DNA from: JANYCD01 sp043738385
GTDB taxonomy: Bacteria > Pseudomonadota > Gammaproteobacteria > Burkholderiales > Rhodocyclaceae
Reading direction: 5' to 3'
Assembly (NCBI GenBank): GCA_043738385.1
Contig: JAYUGL010000252.1
Coordinates: forward strand, 1-26,067
DNA: 26,067 bases
Part shown: in pieces, positions 14,212 through 23,366 of the stretch
Position numbering within the stretch: position 1 is the stretch's first letter
Layout: each line of letters opens with the position of its first letter
Program-made: the position numbers and the translations under genes
Notes under the pieces: model-generated
Database searches by the model: none
Told to the model about the DNA's origin: nothing
The model's input: only the letters and a program-made list of their open reading frames with translations

Positions 14212-15363
14212 ATGGGACGTCATGTAGGCATCGTCGGCGTCGGACAAACCCATCATTCACGCCGGCGTACCGACGTCAGCCAGGCGGGCCTGGTGCGCGA
14301 AGCGGTCGACCGTGCCCTGGCGGACGCAAAGCTCACCATCGAGGACATCGATTCGGTGGTGGTGGCCTCCGGCCCCGTACTTTTCGCCGCCGTCAATCAG
14401 CCGGAGAAGTGGGTCGTGGATGCGATTGGTGCTGCGCTGAAGCCGCTGGTCCGCGTCACCAGCGGTGGCGGAACCGGACTCGCCGGCGCACTTGCCGGCT
14501 ACTACCAGGTCGCCGGCGGATTCGCCGACCGGGTGCTGGTGGTCGCCTACGACAAGCTGTCCGAAGGCGCGCTTCAATATTCCATCTCCACGCTGTACGA
14601 CCCGTTCTGGGGCCGTGAATTCGCGGTCGGCATCATGGGTTTTTCCGCCGCCTACTGGCGCGCCCGGATGGACGTGCTGGGCCATACCGAAGAAGCCGCC
14701 GCCATGGTGGCGGTGAAGAACCGCCACAACGCGATGAACAATCCCTACGCTCATGTCAAGAAGGAAGTCACCGTCGAGGAGGTGTTGAACTCCAAGCCTC
14801 TGGCGTGGCCGATCAAGCTGCTCGACGTGCCGCCGATCTCGGATGGCGCCGCGGCCGTGGTGCTGTCGACCGAGAAACTGGCGGCGCAGTCCACCGACCG
14901 ACCGGCGTGGATCCACGGCATGGGCTATTTCTGCGAGGCCGACAACGCCGCGGCGCGCTCATTGCTGGTGTCGGAGCCGCTGGCCATCGCGGCTCGGCGC
15001 ATCTATCGCGCCGCCGGCATCACCAACCCGCGGCGCCAGTTCGACGTGGTCGAGGTGCAGGAGCCCTACACCTGCTTTGAGTTGAGCTACTACGAAAGCC
15101 TCGGCCTGTGCGCGCCGGGCGAGGCGGCTGAGCTCATTCGCTCCGGTGCGACCTCGCTCTCCGGTGACATCCCGGTCAATCCTTCCGGTGGTTGCGCCGG
15201 CGCCAATCCGATCGGAGCGGCAGGCCTGATACGCCTGATCGAAGCCGCGTCACAGGTCATGGGCAAGGCGGCGGGCAACCAGATTCCGAATGCCAAGCTG
15301 GCGCTGGCACAGTCGGGTGGCGGCTGGGCGAATCTGCGCGGCATCGCGGTGCTGGGTGCCTGA
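14212..15363 (+). CDS. Thiolase-fold protein 2, probable partner of protein 1 and DUF35
   Basis: 383 residues, SCP-x/Ltp2-like. It has HVGIVGVGQTHHSRR at the start, TSGGGTGLAGALAGYYQVAG where the nucleophile cysteine would be, VQEPYTCFELSYYESLGL where HDCFT..EL would be, and NPSGGCAGANPIGAAG with Asn for the GHP histidine. The closing SGGGWANLRG lacks the second cysteine. It is therefore not a thiolase, but the fold and CoA-site glycines are kept. It starts 3 bases after protein 1, and its stop overlaps the GAGGAGGAG ribosome site of the DUF35 gene. A retro-aldolase or other C-C lyase acting on an acyl-CoA is my best guess; a structural partner is the alternative. Confidence 0.85.
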   Translation: MGRHVGIVGVGQTHHSRRRTDVSQAGLVREAVDRALADAKLTIEDIDSVVVASGPVLFAAVNQPEKWVVDAIGAALKPLVRVTSGGGTGLAGALAGYYQVAGGFADRVLVVAYDKLSEGALQYSISTLYDPFWGREFAVGIMGFSAAYWRARMDVLGHTEEAAAMVAVKNRHNAMNNPYAHVKKEVTVEEVLNSKPLAWPIKLLDVPPISDGAAAVVLSTEKLAAQSTDRPAWIHGMGYFCEADNAAARSLLVSEPLAIAARRIYRAAGITNPRRQFDVVEVQEPYTCFELSYYESLGLCAPGEAAELIRSGATSLSGDIPVNPSGGCAGANPIGAAGLIRLIEAASQVMGKAAGNQIPNAKLALAQSGGGWANLRGIAVLGA

Positions 15364-15376
15364 GGAGGAGAGACAG

Positions 15377-16312
15377 ATGCTACCGATAGACACCTTTCCC
15401 ATCGACATGGCGCCGCTCAAGAGCGACTTGGCTATGCCCTACACCCTCACCCCAGGCCTGGCCACGGGGACATTCCTGGCCGAGCTTGGTCAGCGACGGA
15501 TCGTCGGCTCAAGATTCAAGAAGAGCGGCAACGTGGTTGTTCCGGCCCAGGACTTTTGCCCGCTGTCGGGCGATTCCGAATTTGAATTCGTCGAAGCTCC
15601 GGCGACCGGAACGCTGACCGCATTCACCGAGACGGCAGAAGGGTTGATCGGGCTGATTCGCATCGACGGTTCGGATGTCGATTTTCCGCATCGACTCGTC
15701 GACACATCACTCGACGAACTGCACATCGGGATGCGCGTCGAGGCGGTCTGGGCTGATGGCATCGATAACAGCATCCTGGCCATCGCCGGATTTCGCCTCG
15801 CGCCCGATGCGCCGGTCGGCATGATTGGCCCGCTGCATGATCCACTGCCGCCACTCGAAGTGATTCCCTACCGGCTCGACCTGCACTACGAGCACGCGTT
15901 CGGCCCCTATTACGGCCGGCTGTTCGACGAGATCAAGACCCAGCGCCGCATCATGGGCGTGCGCACGCCGGACGGCGCAGGCGCGCTGCTGCCGCCGCGC
16001 GAAATCTGCGACGTCACGCATCGCCCGACCGGTACCTGGGTCGAAGTCAAGCAGACCGGAACCGTGCGCGCCATGTCCATCATCAATCTCGAATTCGTCG
16101 GCCAGAAGCAGGCGCCGCCCTACATCTATGCCGAGATCATGCTCGATGGTGCGTCGACGCGCCTGATCCACACGGTCGCCGGCTTCGACATGAGCCGCGC
16201 CAAGGAACTGGTCAAGCCCGGCACGCGCGTGCGCGCGGTGTGGCGTGACACGCAAACCGGTTCGCTGGACGACATCTCGCACTTCGAACTCATCGATGCC
16301 GATACGAAATAA
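15377..16312 (+). CDS. Double DUF35 (OB-fold) protein with degenerate zinc ribbons
   Basis: 311 residues, about twice the usual DUF35 length. ATG 15377 is supported by GAGGAGGAGAG just upstream. Module 1 (about 30-145) has RFKKSGNVVVPAQDFCPLSG then GTLTAFT. Module 2 (about 165-305) has GVRTPDGAGALLPPREICDVTH then WVEV..TGTV. Normal DUF35 proteins have a four-cysteine zinc ribbon in this region; here each module keeps only one of the four cysteines, so zinc binding is doubtful. The OB fold that docks on thiolase-fold enzymes and helps bind CoA looks present twice. With two thiolase-fold genes directly upstream, a complex in which each module serves one partner is plausible (inference). Confidence 0.82.
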   Translation: MLPIDTFPIDMAPLKSDLAMPYTLTPGLATGTFLAELGQRRIVGSRFKKSGNVVVPAQDFCPLSGDSEFEFVEAPATGTLTAFTETAEGLIGLIRIDGSDVDFPHRLVDTSLDELHIGMRVEAVWADGIDNSILAIAGFRLAPDAPVGMIGPLHDPLPPLEVIPYRLDLHYEHAFGPYYGRLFDEIKTQRRIMGVRTPDGAGALLPPREICDVTHRPTGTWVEVKQTGTVRAMSIINLEFVGQKQAPPYIYAEIMLDGASTRLIHTVAGFDMSRAKELVKPGTRVRAVWRDTQTGSLDDISHFELIDADTK

Positions 16313-16351
16313 CCTTTGCCTCACCGGCGAATTATTGGGGATGCGCTGACC

Positions 16352-17176
16352 ATGTTCGAAATCCATTCGTTGCGGGTAGGCGAGCTCTACCTGCCACACG
16401 GCGATCGCATCATGCGCGATCCGGTCCACTGCTGGCTGGTGACCGACGGCAAGACCCGCATCCTGGTGGACAGCGGCATGCCGGACATGCCCGAAGTGCG
16501 GCGCAGCCTCAATGTCGGCGGCATTGGCGGCGGGCATGCTTCGCTGATGGACGCGCTGGCCCTGCACGGACTGATGCCGAAGGATATCGACTTCGTCATC
16601 CCGACCCATCTGCACTTCGATCACGGCTGCAACCTCGATCTCTTCCCCGATGCCTGCGTCGTGGTGCAGCGCGATGAACTGTTCCATGCCATCGACCCGG
16701 TAGCGACGCAGCGTATCTACTACCGGCGCGACATCGTGATCGAGCTCATCAATCGCAAGCGCGGCAGCCAGCTGCGGCTGCTCGACGGCGATTGCGATTT
16801 CATGGACGGCATCAAGCTGCTCAAGCTACCCGCCCACACCCCCGGCATGCACGTGCCCATCATCACCACGGCGCGCGGCAAGGCGGCACTGGTGTCGGAT
16901 CTCGGTGACCATTATCGCTACTGGTATCCGGCAGACCCAAGGGCCAGCGACAAGCCGATGCGCTTCATGACCGGCAGCTTCCTGCCCAGCCCGATCCGCA
17001 GCGAGGGCGAGCGGGCCTTTGTGGCCGCCATGCAGAGGGTCATCGACCACACCGACATCGTTGTGCCGGCGCATGATTTCCGCATACCGAAACACATGCC
17101 GCAGGAATGGTTTGCCATCCCCGATTCAACGGATGGCGATCTGGCGCATGTAGCGCCGGAAGCGTCGGCGCACTGA
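16352..17176 (+). CDS. Metallo-beta-lactamase-fold hydrolase (lactonase-like)
   Basis: 274 residues from ATG 16352; I preferred it to an upstream TTG because family proteins begin at this strand and TTGGGG lies upstream. The dinuclear metal motif HLHFDH spans residues 86-91, followed by His in PAHTPGMH, Asp in VSDLGDHY and His in VPAHDFRI, so all expected metal ligands are present. Quorum-quenching lactonases (AiiA type) and other ester or thioester hydrolases share this arrangement. In a locus with Baeyer-Villiger chemistry, a lactonase opening the oxidised ring is the attractive role (inference). Thioester hydrolysis is the main alternative. It follows the DUF35 gene by 39 bases. Confidence 0.87.
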   Translation: MFEIHSLRVGELYLPHGDRIMRDPVHCWLVTDGKTRILVDSGMPDMPEVRRSLNVGGIGGGHASLMDALALHGLMPKDIDFVIPTHLHFDHGCNLDLFPDACVVVQRDELFHAIDPVATQRIYYRRDIVIELINRKRGSQLRLLDGDCDFMDGIKLLKLPAHTPGMHVPIITTARGKAALVSDLGDHYRYWYPADPRASDKPMRFMTGSFLPSPIRSEGERAFVAAMQRVIDHTDIVVPAHDFRIPKHMPQEWFAIPDSTDGDLAHVAPEASAH

Positions 17177-17202
17177 GAACACCGGACCGAAGGAACCTGC
17201 CC

Positions 17203-17988
17203 ATGGAAACCCTGCTCTACGACGCATCCGAAGGCGTGGCAACGGTGACGTTCAATCGTCCCGACGTGCTGAATGCAACCAATGACCAGTTCTACAAGGA
17301 ACTGTCCGGACTCATACGCACCATCGCCGATGATGCGGCGATCCGTTGCGTGGTGTTGACCGGCGCAGGGCGCGGTTTCTGCTCCGGCGCCGACGTCAAG
17401 TCGATGAACCCGGACATGACGGTACTGGATCGCCGCAAGCGTCATCGCGGCATTCTTCACGACGTGCTGTACCCGCTGGTCAACCTGGAAAAGCCGGTCA
17501 TCGCGGCGGTGAACGGGCCCGCCGTCGGTGCCGGCTTCAACATCGCGCTGGCGGCCGACATCATCATCGCCAGCGAGGCCGCAGTGTTCAGCCAGATCTT
17601 CGCCCGGCTGGCGCTGGTGCCGGATCTTGGCGGCATGTACCTGCTGACGCGGGTGGTCGGGTTGAACAAGGCCAAGGAGCTGTGTTTCACGGCGAAGAAA
17701 ATAGACGCGGCCGAGGCGCATGCGCTCGGCATCGTGAACCATGTGGTCGCACCGGAAAAACTGCTGTCGGAAGCGCGCAAGCTGGCGATCGAAATCGCCG
17801 CCGGACCGCCGACCGCGTTGGCGATGATGAAGACCTTGCTTAATCGGTCGTCGACCTCGACGCTGGAGCAAATGCTGGAGTTCGAGAGCTACGCGCAGAC
17901 GGTGGCGTATGTCACGCCCGAGCACCGCGAAGGCGTCATGGCCTTTCGCGAAAAGCGGCCGCCACGGTTCCATGATCCGAAGTCCTGA
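17203..17988 (+). CDS. Crotonase-family protein, isomerase-like rather than hydratase
   Basis: 261 residues from ATG 17203, with AAGGAA upstream; the upstream in-frame extension overlaps the previous gene and was rejected. The N-terminus VATVTFNRPDVLNA, the RGFCSGADVK oxyanion segment and GPAVGAGFNIALAADI are typical. The first hydratase glutamate is Asn113 and the second position is Phe133, so hydration by the usual mechanism is unlikely. Asp141 in LVPDLGG matches the acid found in enoyl-CoA isomerases of the PaaG type. A double-bond isomerase in beta-oxidation is the best call. It sits 3 bases before the acyl-CoA dehydrogenase pair. Confidence 0.88.
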   Translation: METLLYDASEGVATVTFNRPDVLNATNDQFYKELSGLIRTIADDAAIRCVVLTGAGRGFCSGADVKSMNPDMTVLDRRKRHRGILHDVLYPLVNLEKPVIAAVNGPAVGAGFNIALAADIIIASEAAVFSQIFARLALVPDLGGMYLLTRVVGLNKAKELCFTAKKIDAAEAHALGIVNHVVAPEKLLSEARKLAIEIAAGPPTALAMMKTLLNRSSTSTLEQMLEFESYAQTVAYVTPEHREGVMAFREKRPPRFHDPKS

Positions 17989-17991
17989 GCG

Positions 17992-19182
17992 ATGGACTTT
18001 ACCTACAGCGCCGAGAACCTTCGGTTTCGGGACGAGCTTCGGCAATGGCTGCGCGACAACCTGCCGCAGGGCTGGGGTGTCAGCGTCCATGAGCCCAAAG
18101 ACGAGGACGAACGCGCCCGCTTCCGCCTTGACTGGGAACGACAGCTTTTCGATGGCGGCTGGAGCGGCCTGGATTGGCCGAAGCAGTATGGCGGCCGCGG
18201 CGCGACGCTGATCGAGCAGGCGATATTCGCCGAGGAAATGGCGCGCGCCGGTGCGCCGGAAGGCCTCAACATCATTGGCCGCAATCTCGTCGGGCCGACG
18301 CTGATGCGGCACGGTACCGTGGCGCAACGCCAGCGCTACCTGCCGAAGATTTTGTCGACCAAGGAAGTCTGGTGCCAGGGATTTTCCGAGCCCAACGCGG
18401 GCTCCGATCTCGCCGCCATCGGTTGCCGGGCAGATCGGCAGGACGATCATTTCATCGTCAATGGGCAAAAGGTGTGGACCAGTTTTGCGCAATATTCGCA
18501 ATGGTGCATTCTGCTGGTGCGCACCGATCGGACTTTGCCCAAGCATCAGGGGATCAGTTTCCTGCTGGTGGACATGCAATCGCCCGGTGTCACCGTGCGA
18601 CCGCTGAAGCAGATTTCCGGCGAGAGCGAATTCAACGAGACCTTCTTTGAAGACGTGCGTGTGCCGGCCGAGAACATCGTCGGCGAACTCAATGGCGGCT
18701 GGAAGATTGCCCAGACCACGCTCGCCGCCGAGCGTGGTCCGGGCGACGCACAGGCACGCCAGATCCGCTTCAAGCAGGAACTCGATCGCCTGATCGCGAC
18801 CGCGGCAAAACTCAAGCGCGGTTCGGCGGCGGCCATCGAAGATCCGGTGCTGCGGCAAAAGATCGCAAAATCGATTGTTGAAATCGAAATCATGCGCCTG
18901 AGTTGCCTGCGCAGCCTCAGCAAACTGCTGAAGGGCGAGGCTCCCGGACCCGCCGCCTCGATGCTGAAACTGTACTGGAGCCATGCCGCCCAAGGTCTTT
19001 ATGAAACGGCACTGGAAACCCTGGGCCCTCTGGCGCCGCTGACCGACGGCGATGCGCTGGCTCAGGCAGACGGCCGCTTTCAATTGGGCTTCCTGCAATC
19101 GCGGGCCTTCACCATTTACTCCGGCTCTTCCGAGATACAGCGCAACATCATTGCCGAGCGCATGCTCGGGCTGCCCAAGTGA
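17992..19182 (+). CDS. Acyl-CoA dehydrogenase, subunit 1 of a probable pair
   Basis: 396 residues, full-length FAD-dependent dehydrogenase. GFSEPNAGSDLA, VNGQKVWTSFAQYS and the C-terminal TIYSGSSEIQRNIIAERMLG are characteristic. The catalytic base position of medium-chain enzymes is Ser377 here (YSG), but Glu247 in LAAERGPGD sits where isovaleryl- and long-chain dehydrogenases and the steroid side-chain FadE pairs carry their base. It is followed after 6 bases by a second dehydrogenase that has no base at either place. This suggests an alpha2-beta2 heterotetramer with this gene supplying the catalytic subunit, as known for actinobacterial FadE26-27 type enzymes. The likely step is alpha-beta desaturation of a bulky acyl-CoA. 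Confidence 0.92.
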   Translation: MDFTYSAENLRFRDELRQWLRDNLPQGWGVSVHEPKDEDERARFRLDWERQLFDGGWSGLDWPKQYGGRGATLIEQAIFAEEMARAGAPEGLNIIGRNLVGPTLMRHGTVAQRQRYLPKILSTKEVWCQGFSEPNAGSDLAAIGCRADRQDDHFIVNGQKVWTSFAQYSQWCILLVRTDRTLPKHQGISFLLVDMQSPGVTVRPLKQISGESEFNETFFEDVRVPAENIVGELNGGWKIAQTTLAAERGPGDAQARQIRFKQELDRLIATAAKLKRGSAAAIEDPVLRQKIAKSIVEIEIMRLSCLRSLSKLLKGEAPGPAASMLKLYWSHAAQGLYETALETLGPLAPLTDGDALAQADGRFQLGFLQSRAFTIYSGSSEIQRNIIAERMLGLPK

Positions 19183-19188
19183 CCTGAC

Positions 19189-20328
19189 ATGGATTTCGAT
19201 TTCAGCGATCAGCAATATCTGTTTCGGGAAACCTTCAAGACCTTCCTGGAAGAAAAGCACGACCTCAAAAAACATGCCGCATTGTTGGAGGGCGACGGTT
19301 TCGACGCTGATCTTTGGCAAGGATTGGCAGACCTGGGTCTGTTCTCCATGCTCGTGCCGGAAAAGTATGGCGGGCTCGGATTGTCCTTCGTCGATATGGC
19401 GCTGGTGTTTGAGGAATTGGGAAAAGTGCTGATCGGTTCTCCGCTAGCAGAAACCATCGCGGCGACGGACATGATCGTGCGTCACGGTTCCGCCGCACAA
19501 CAGGCAAGTCTGCTGCCATTGTTGGCCGCCGGAAAGCTGCGCATCGCGATTGCGATCATAGAACCGGAATCAGGCTTCGGCGAACAGAACATTCAAACCC
19601 GCGCAACATCGACCGGCAATGGCTGGCGGCTCAACGGACACAAGATCATGGTTCCCCATGCCAAAGGGGCCGATTTGATCATGGTGGCTGCGCGTATCGG
19701 GTCGACGCAAACTTTGGGACTCATGCTGGTGGACGCACAGCGTGCGGGGCAAGCCCGGCACGAACATGCGACTCTGGATCCGGCCTGCCGTTTTTATGCG
19801 TTGAGTTTCGACAACGTGACAGTGCACGCGGAAGCTGTTCTCGGCGGTGCATCCCCGCATCCCGCAAACCTTGCGCGCCTGATGGATGTGTCGAGCGCGG
19901 TGGCCGCATTACAGCTCACCGGCATCGCCAGCAAGGTGCTCGATATTTCGGTTGCCTACGCCGCGCAACGAATTCAATTCGGCAAGCCCATCGGTTCATT
20001 CCAGGCGATCAAGCACAAGTGCGCCGACATGGCCGTCGCCATCGACGCGTCGCGTTCGGCGGCGTACTACTGCGCATGGGCGATTGCTGAAGACGCGCCT
20101 GATCGGGCCAAGGCAGTATCGATCGCCAAATCGTTCTGCGGCGATACTGCGCGCCTTGTCTGCAATGAAGGCATTCAGATCCATGGCGGAATGGGCTTCA
20201 CCTGGGAGCTCGGTATCCATTGGTATCTGCGACGCGCCAAGGTGCTGGAGTTTTCGCACGGGGATGCTGCGTTCCACCGCGAGCGGGTCATGGCGGCGAC
20301 GCTGGCCGAACTAGACGAACAGGAGTGA
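19189..20328 (+). CDS. Acyl-CoA dehydrogenase, subunit 2 of a probable pair
   Basis: 379 residues. The N-terminal DFSDQQYLFRETFKTFLEE, IAIIEPESGFGE (usually IAFTEPE.G), RIQFGKPIGSFQAIKHKCADM and GIQIHGGMGFTWELGIHWYLR identify the family; the last two are FAD-contact regions. The medium-chain base position reads FSHGD (His for Glu), and the isovaleryl-type position is also not Glu, so I expect a cofactor-binding but non-catalytic partner of the dehydrogenase just upstream. Order and spacing (6 bases before it, 3 bases to the alcohol dehydrogenase) support co-expression. An independent enzyme with an unusual base cannot be excluded. Confidence 0.9.
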   Translation: MDFDFSDQQYLFRETFKTFLEEKHDLKKHAALLEGDGFDADLWQGLADLGLFSMLVPEKYGGLGLSFVDMALVFEELGKVLIGSPLAETIAATDMIVRHGSAAQQASLLPLLAAGKLRIAIAIIEPESGFGEQNIQTRATSTGNGWRLNGHKIMVPHAKGADLIMVAARIGSTQTLGLMLVDAQRAGQARHEHATLDPACRFYALSFDNVTVHAEAVLGGASPHPANLARLMDVSSAVAALQLTGIASKVLDISVAYAAQRIQFGKPIGSFQAIKHKCADMAVAIDASRSAAYYCAWAIAEDAPDRAKAVSIAKSFCGDTARLVCNEGIQIHGGMGFTWELGIHWYLRRAKVLEFSHGDAAFHRERVMAATLAELDEQE

Positions 20329-20331
20329 AGC

Positions 20332-21366
20332 ATGCGCGCCGCAATTCTTGAGAGCTTCGGCGGACCGGATAATTTCATTATCGGCGAAGTGCCGAGGCCG
20401 GTGCCCGGCGTTGACCAGATACTGGTCAAGGTGGCAGCATGCGGCGTGTGCGGCCACGATTTACTGAACCGTGCCGGACATTTCCCCCACGCCAAATTGC
20501 CACTGGTCCCTGGCCACGAGATCGCCGGAACCGTGGTCGAAACCGGACCCTCAGTCACACGCTTCCGGGCGGGCGATCGCGTCGCGCTGATCCAGCGCAT
20601 TCCCTGTGGCCTCTGCGCCCTGTGCCGGTCCGGCCGCGAAAATATCTGCGTGTCCGGGCCGGGGTTCTATGGCGAAGACATATCCGGCGGATACGGCGAC
20701 TACGTGATCGCGTCGGAGCGCAATGCCGTGGCGGTGCCGGAGAATATTCCACTCAAGATTGCCGCGGTGTTGAGCTGTGCGATCGGTACCGGCTTCCACG
20801 CGCTGCGCCGCGCCACGCTTGGCCTTGGCGACAGTGTCTTGATCACGGGCGCCAGCGGCGGTGTCGGCATCCATACCATCAAGCTGGCGAAGTTGATGGG
20901 ATTGAAAGCAATCGCCGTCTCGTCAGCCGAGGGCAAGCGCGAGAAACTTGTCGCCGCCGGTGCGGACGAGATCGTCATTTCTCCAGGCTATCAGTTCCAC
21001 AAGCAGGTACGCGGGATCACCGGCGGCGAGGGTGTCGACGCCGTCATCGAAATCGCCGGTAGCCCCACCTTCGCTTCCAGTATCCGCTCCGTCAAGGCGG
21101 GGGGCAGGGTAGTGCTGGTCGGCAATGTCGAGCCGGGCAACGTGCCCCTAAATCCCGCCATGGCGATATTGAAGGAGATCAACCTCATCGGCAGCGGCCA
21201 TGCCACGCTGGCCGATTTGCAGAAGGTGGTCGAGCTGGTTGCCGCGGGCCAAATCCAGCCGGAAATCGCGGCCGCCATTCCGCGCGACCGGGTCAGCGAC
21301 GCCCACCGCATGATGGAAGAGCGCAAGACTTCAGGCCGCGTTGTGCTGGTGCACGAGGACACATAG
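20332..21366 (+). CDS. Zinc-dependent medium-chain alcohol dehydrogenase
   Basis: 344 residues, NAD(P)-dependent. Catalytic-zinc residues Cys40 (GVCGHD) and His62-Glu63 (PGHEIAG) are present. The structural zinc lobe is complete with Cys92, Cys95, Cys98 and Cys106. The cofactor Rossmann motif is GASGGVGIHTIKLAKLMG. Because both zinc sites are intact it is an alcohol/ketone oxidoreductase rather than a zinc-free quinone-reductase type. In this locus it could make the ketone that the Baeyer-Villiger enzyme uses, or oxidise an alcohol released by ester hydrolysis; both are inference. It is separated by 3 bases from the genes on each side. Confidence 0.93.
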   Translation: MRAAILESFGGPDNFIIGEVPRPVPGVDQILVKVAACGVCGHDLLNRAGHFPHAKLPLVPGHEIAGTVVETGPSVTRFRAGDRVALIQRIPCGLCALCRSGRENICVSGPGFYGEDISGGYGDYVIASERNAVAVPENIPLKIAAVLSCAIGTGFHALRRATLGLGDSVLITGASGGVGIHTIKLAKLMGLKAIAVSSAEGKREKLVAAGADEIVISPGYQFHKQVRGITGGEGVDAVIEIAGSPTFASSIRSVKAGGRVVLVGNVEPGNVPLNPAMAILKEINLIGSGHATLADLQKVVELVAAGQIQPEIAAAIPRDRVSDAHRMMEERKTSGRVVLVHEDT

Positions 21367-21369
21367 GCC

Positions 21370-22845
<1,476 letters not shown>

Positions 22846-22874
22846 GCACGGCGCCAATGCCATCGAGAGACGCC

Positions 22875-23357
22875 ATGACCATCAGCTACGACGAAATCAA
22901 GACGCTGGTCGAGTTGTTCGAGTCTTCGACATGGGATGAACTTCACGTCGAAGTCGACGGACTGGAATTGTTTCTGTCGACCGATCCCAACGCCAGTATT
23001 GGCCACTCTTCGGTGCCGCTGTCGGGCACAGCACAACCAGCAGCAGAGGTCCGCAGTGCGGTAACAGCGCACGAGGCTGAAGCGCAAGCCGCCGTTCCGG
23101 CGAACTGGGTTGCGGTGACGGCGCAACATCTGGGTGTCTTTTATCGCGCCCCCAAGCCGGGTGCCGCACCTTACGTCGAGGTTGGACAGCGCGTCGATGT
23201 TGACAGTGAACTGTGCCTGCTTGAGGTGATGAAATTGTTCACCGCAGTCAAGGCGCAAGTGGCCGGCGTCGTGCGTCGCCTCTGCGCCAGGGATGCGGAG
23301 ATGGTCCAGTACGGCGAGGTCCTGTTTTACATCGAGCCGACCGTTGTAAAGAACTGA
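22875..23357 (+). CDS. Biotin carboxyl carrier protein 2 (AccB-like)
   Basis: 160 residues from ATG 22875, chosen because it aligns with the start of BCCP1 and has GAGAGA upstream; an in-frame ATG at 22857 lacks a ribosome site. It has an AccB-type N-terminal helix (ISYDEIKTLVELFESSTWDEL), an Ala/Gln-rich linker and a biotinyl domain with LLEVMKLF, acceptor Lys120. It is paralogous to 5158-5628. No biotin carboxylase gene follows; carboxyltransferase 2 comes directly, 9 bases on. It must therefore be charged by the carboxylase at 5649-7022 or by one encoded elsewhere. Confidence 0.92.
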   Translation: MTISYDEIKTLVELFESSTWDELHVEVDGLELFLSTDPNASIGHSSVPLSGTAQPAAEVRSAVTAHEAEAQAAVPANWVAVTAQHLGVFYRAPKPGAAPYVEVGQRVDVDSELCLLEVMKLFTAVKAQVAGVVRRLCARDAEMVQYGEVLFYIEPTVVKN

Positions 23358-23366
23358 GGAGTTTTC

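Noticed and set aside
16918..19320. An 800-codon open frame on the minus strand
   Set aside because: Antisense to the metallo-beta-lactamase-fold, crotonase and dehydrogenase genes, all with clear motifs. No family signal on the minus strand.
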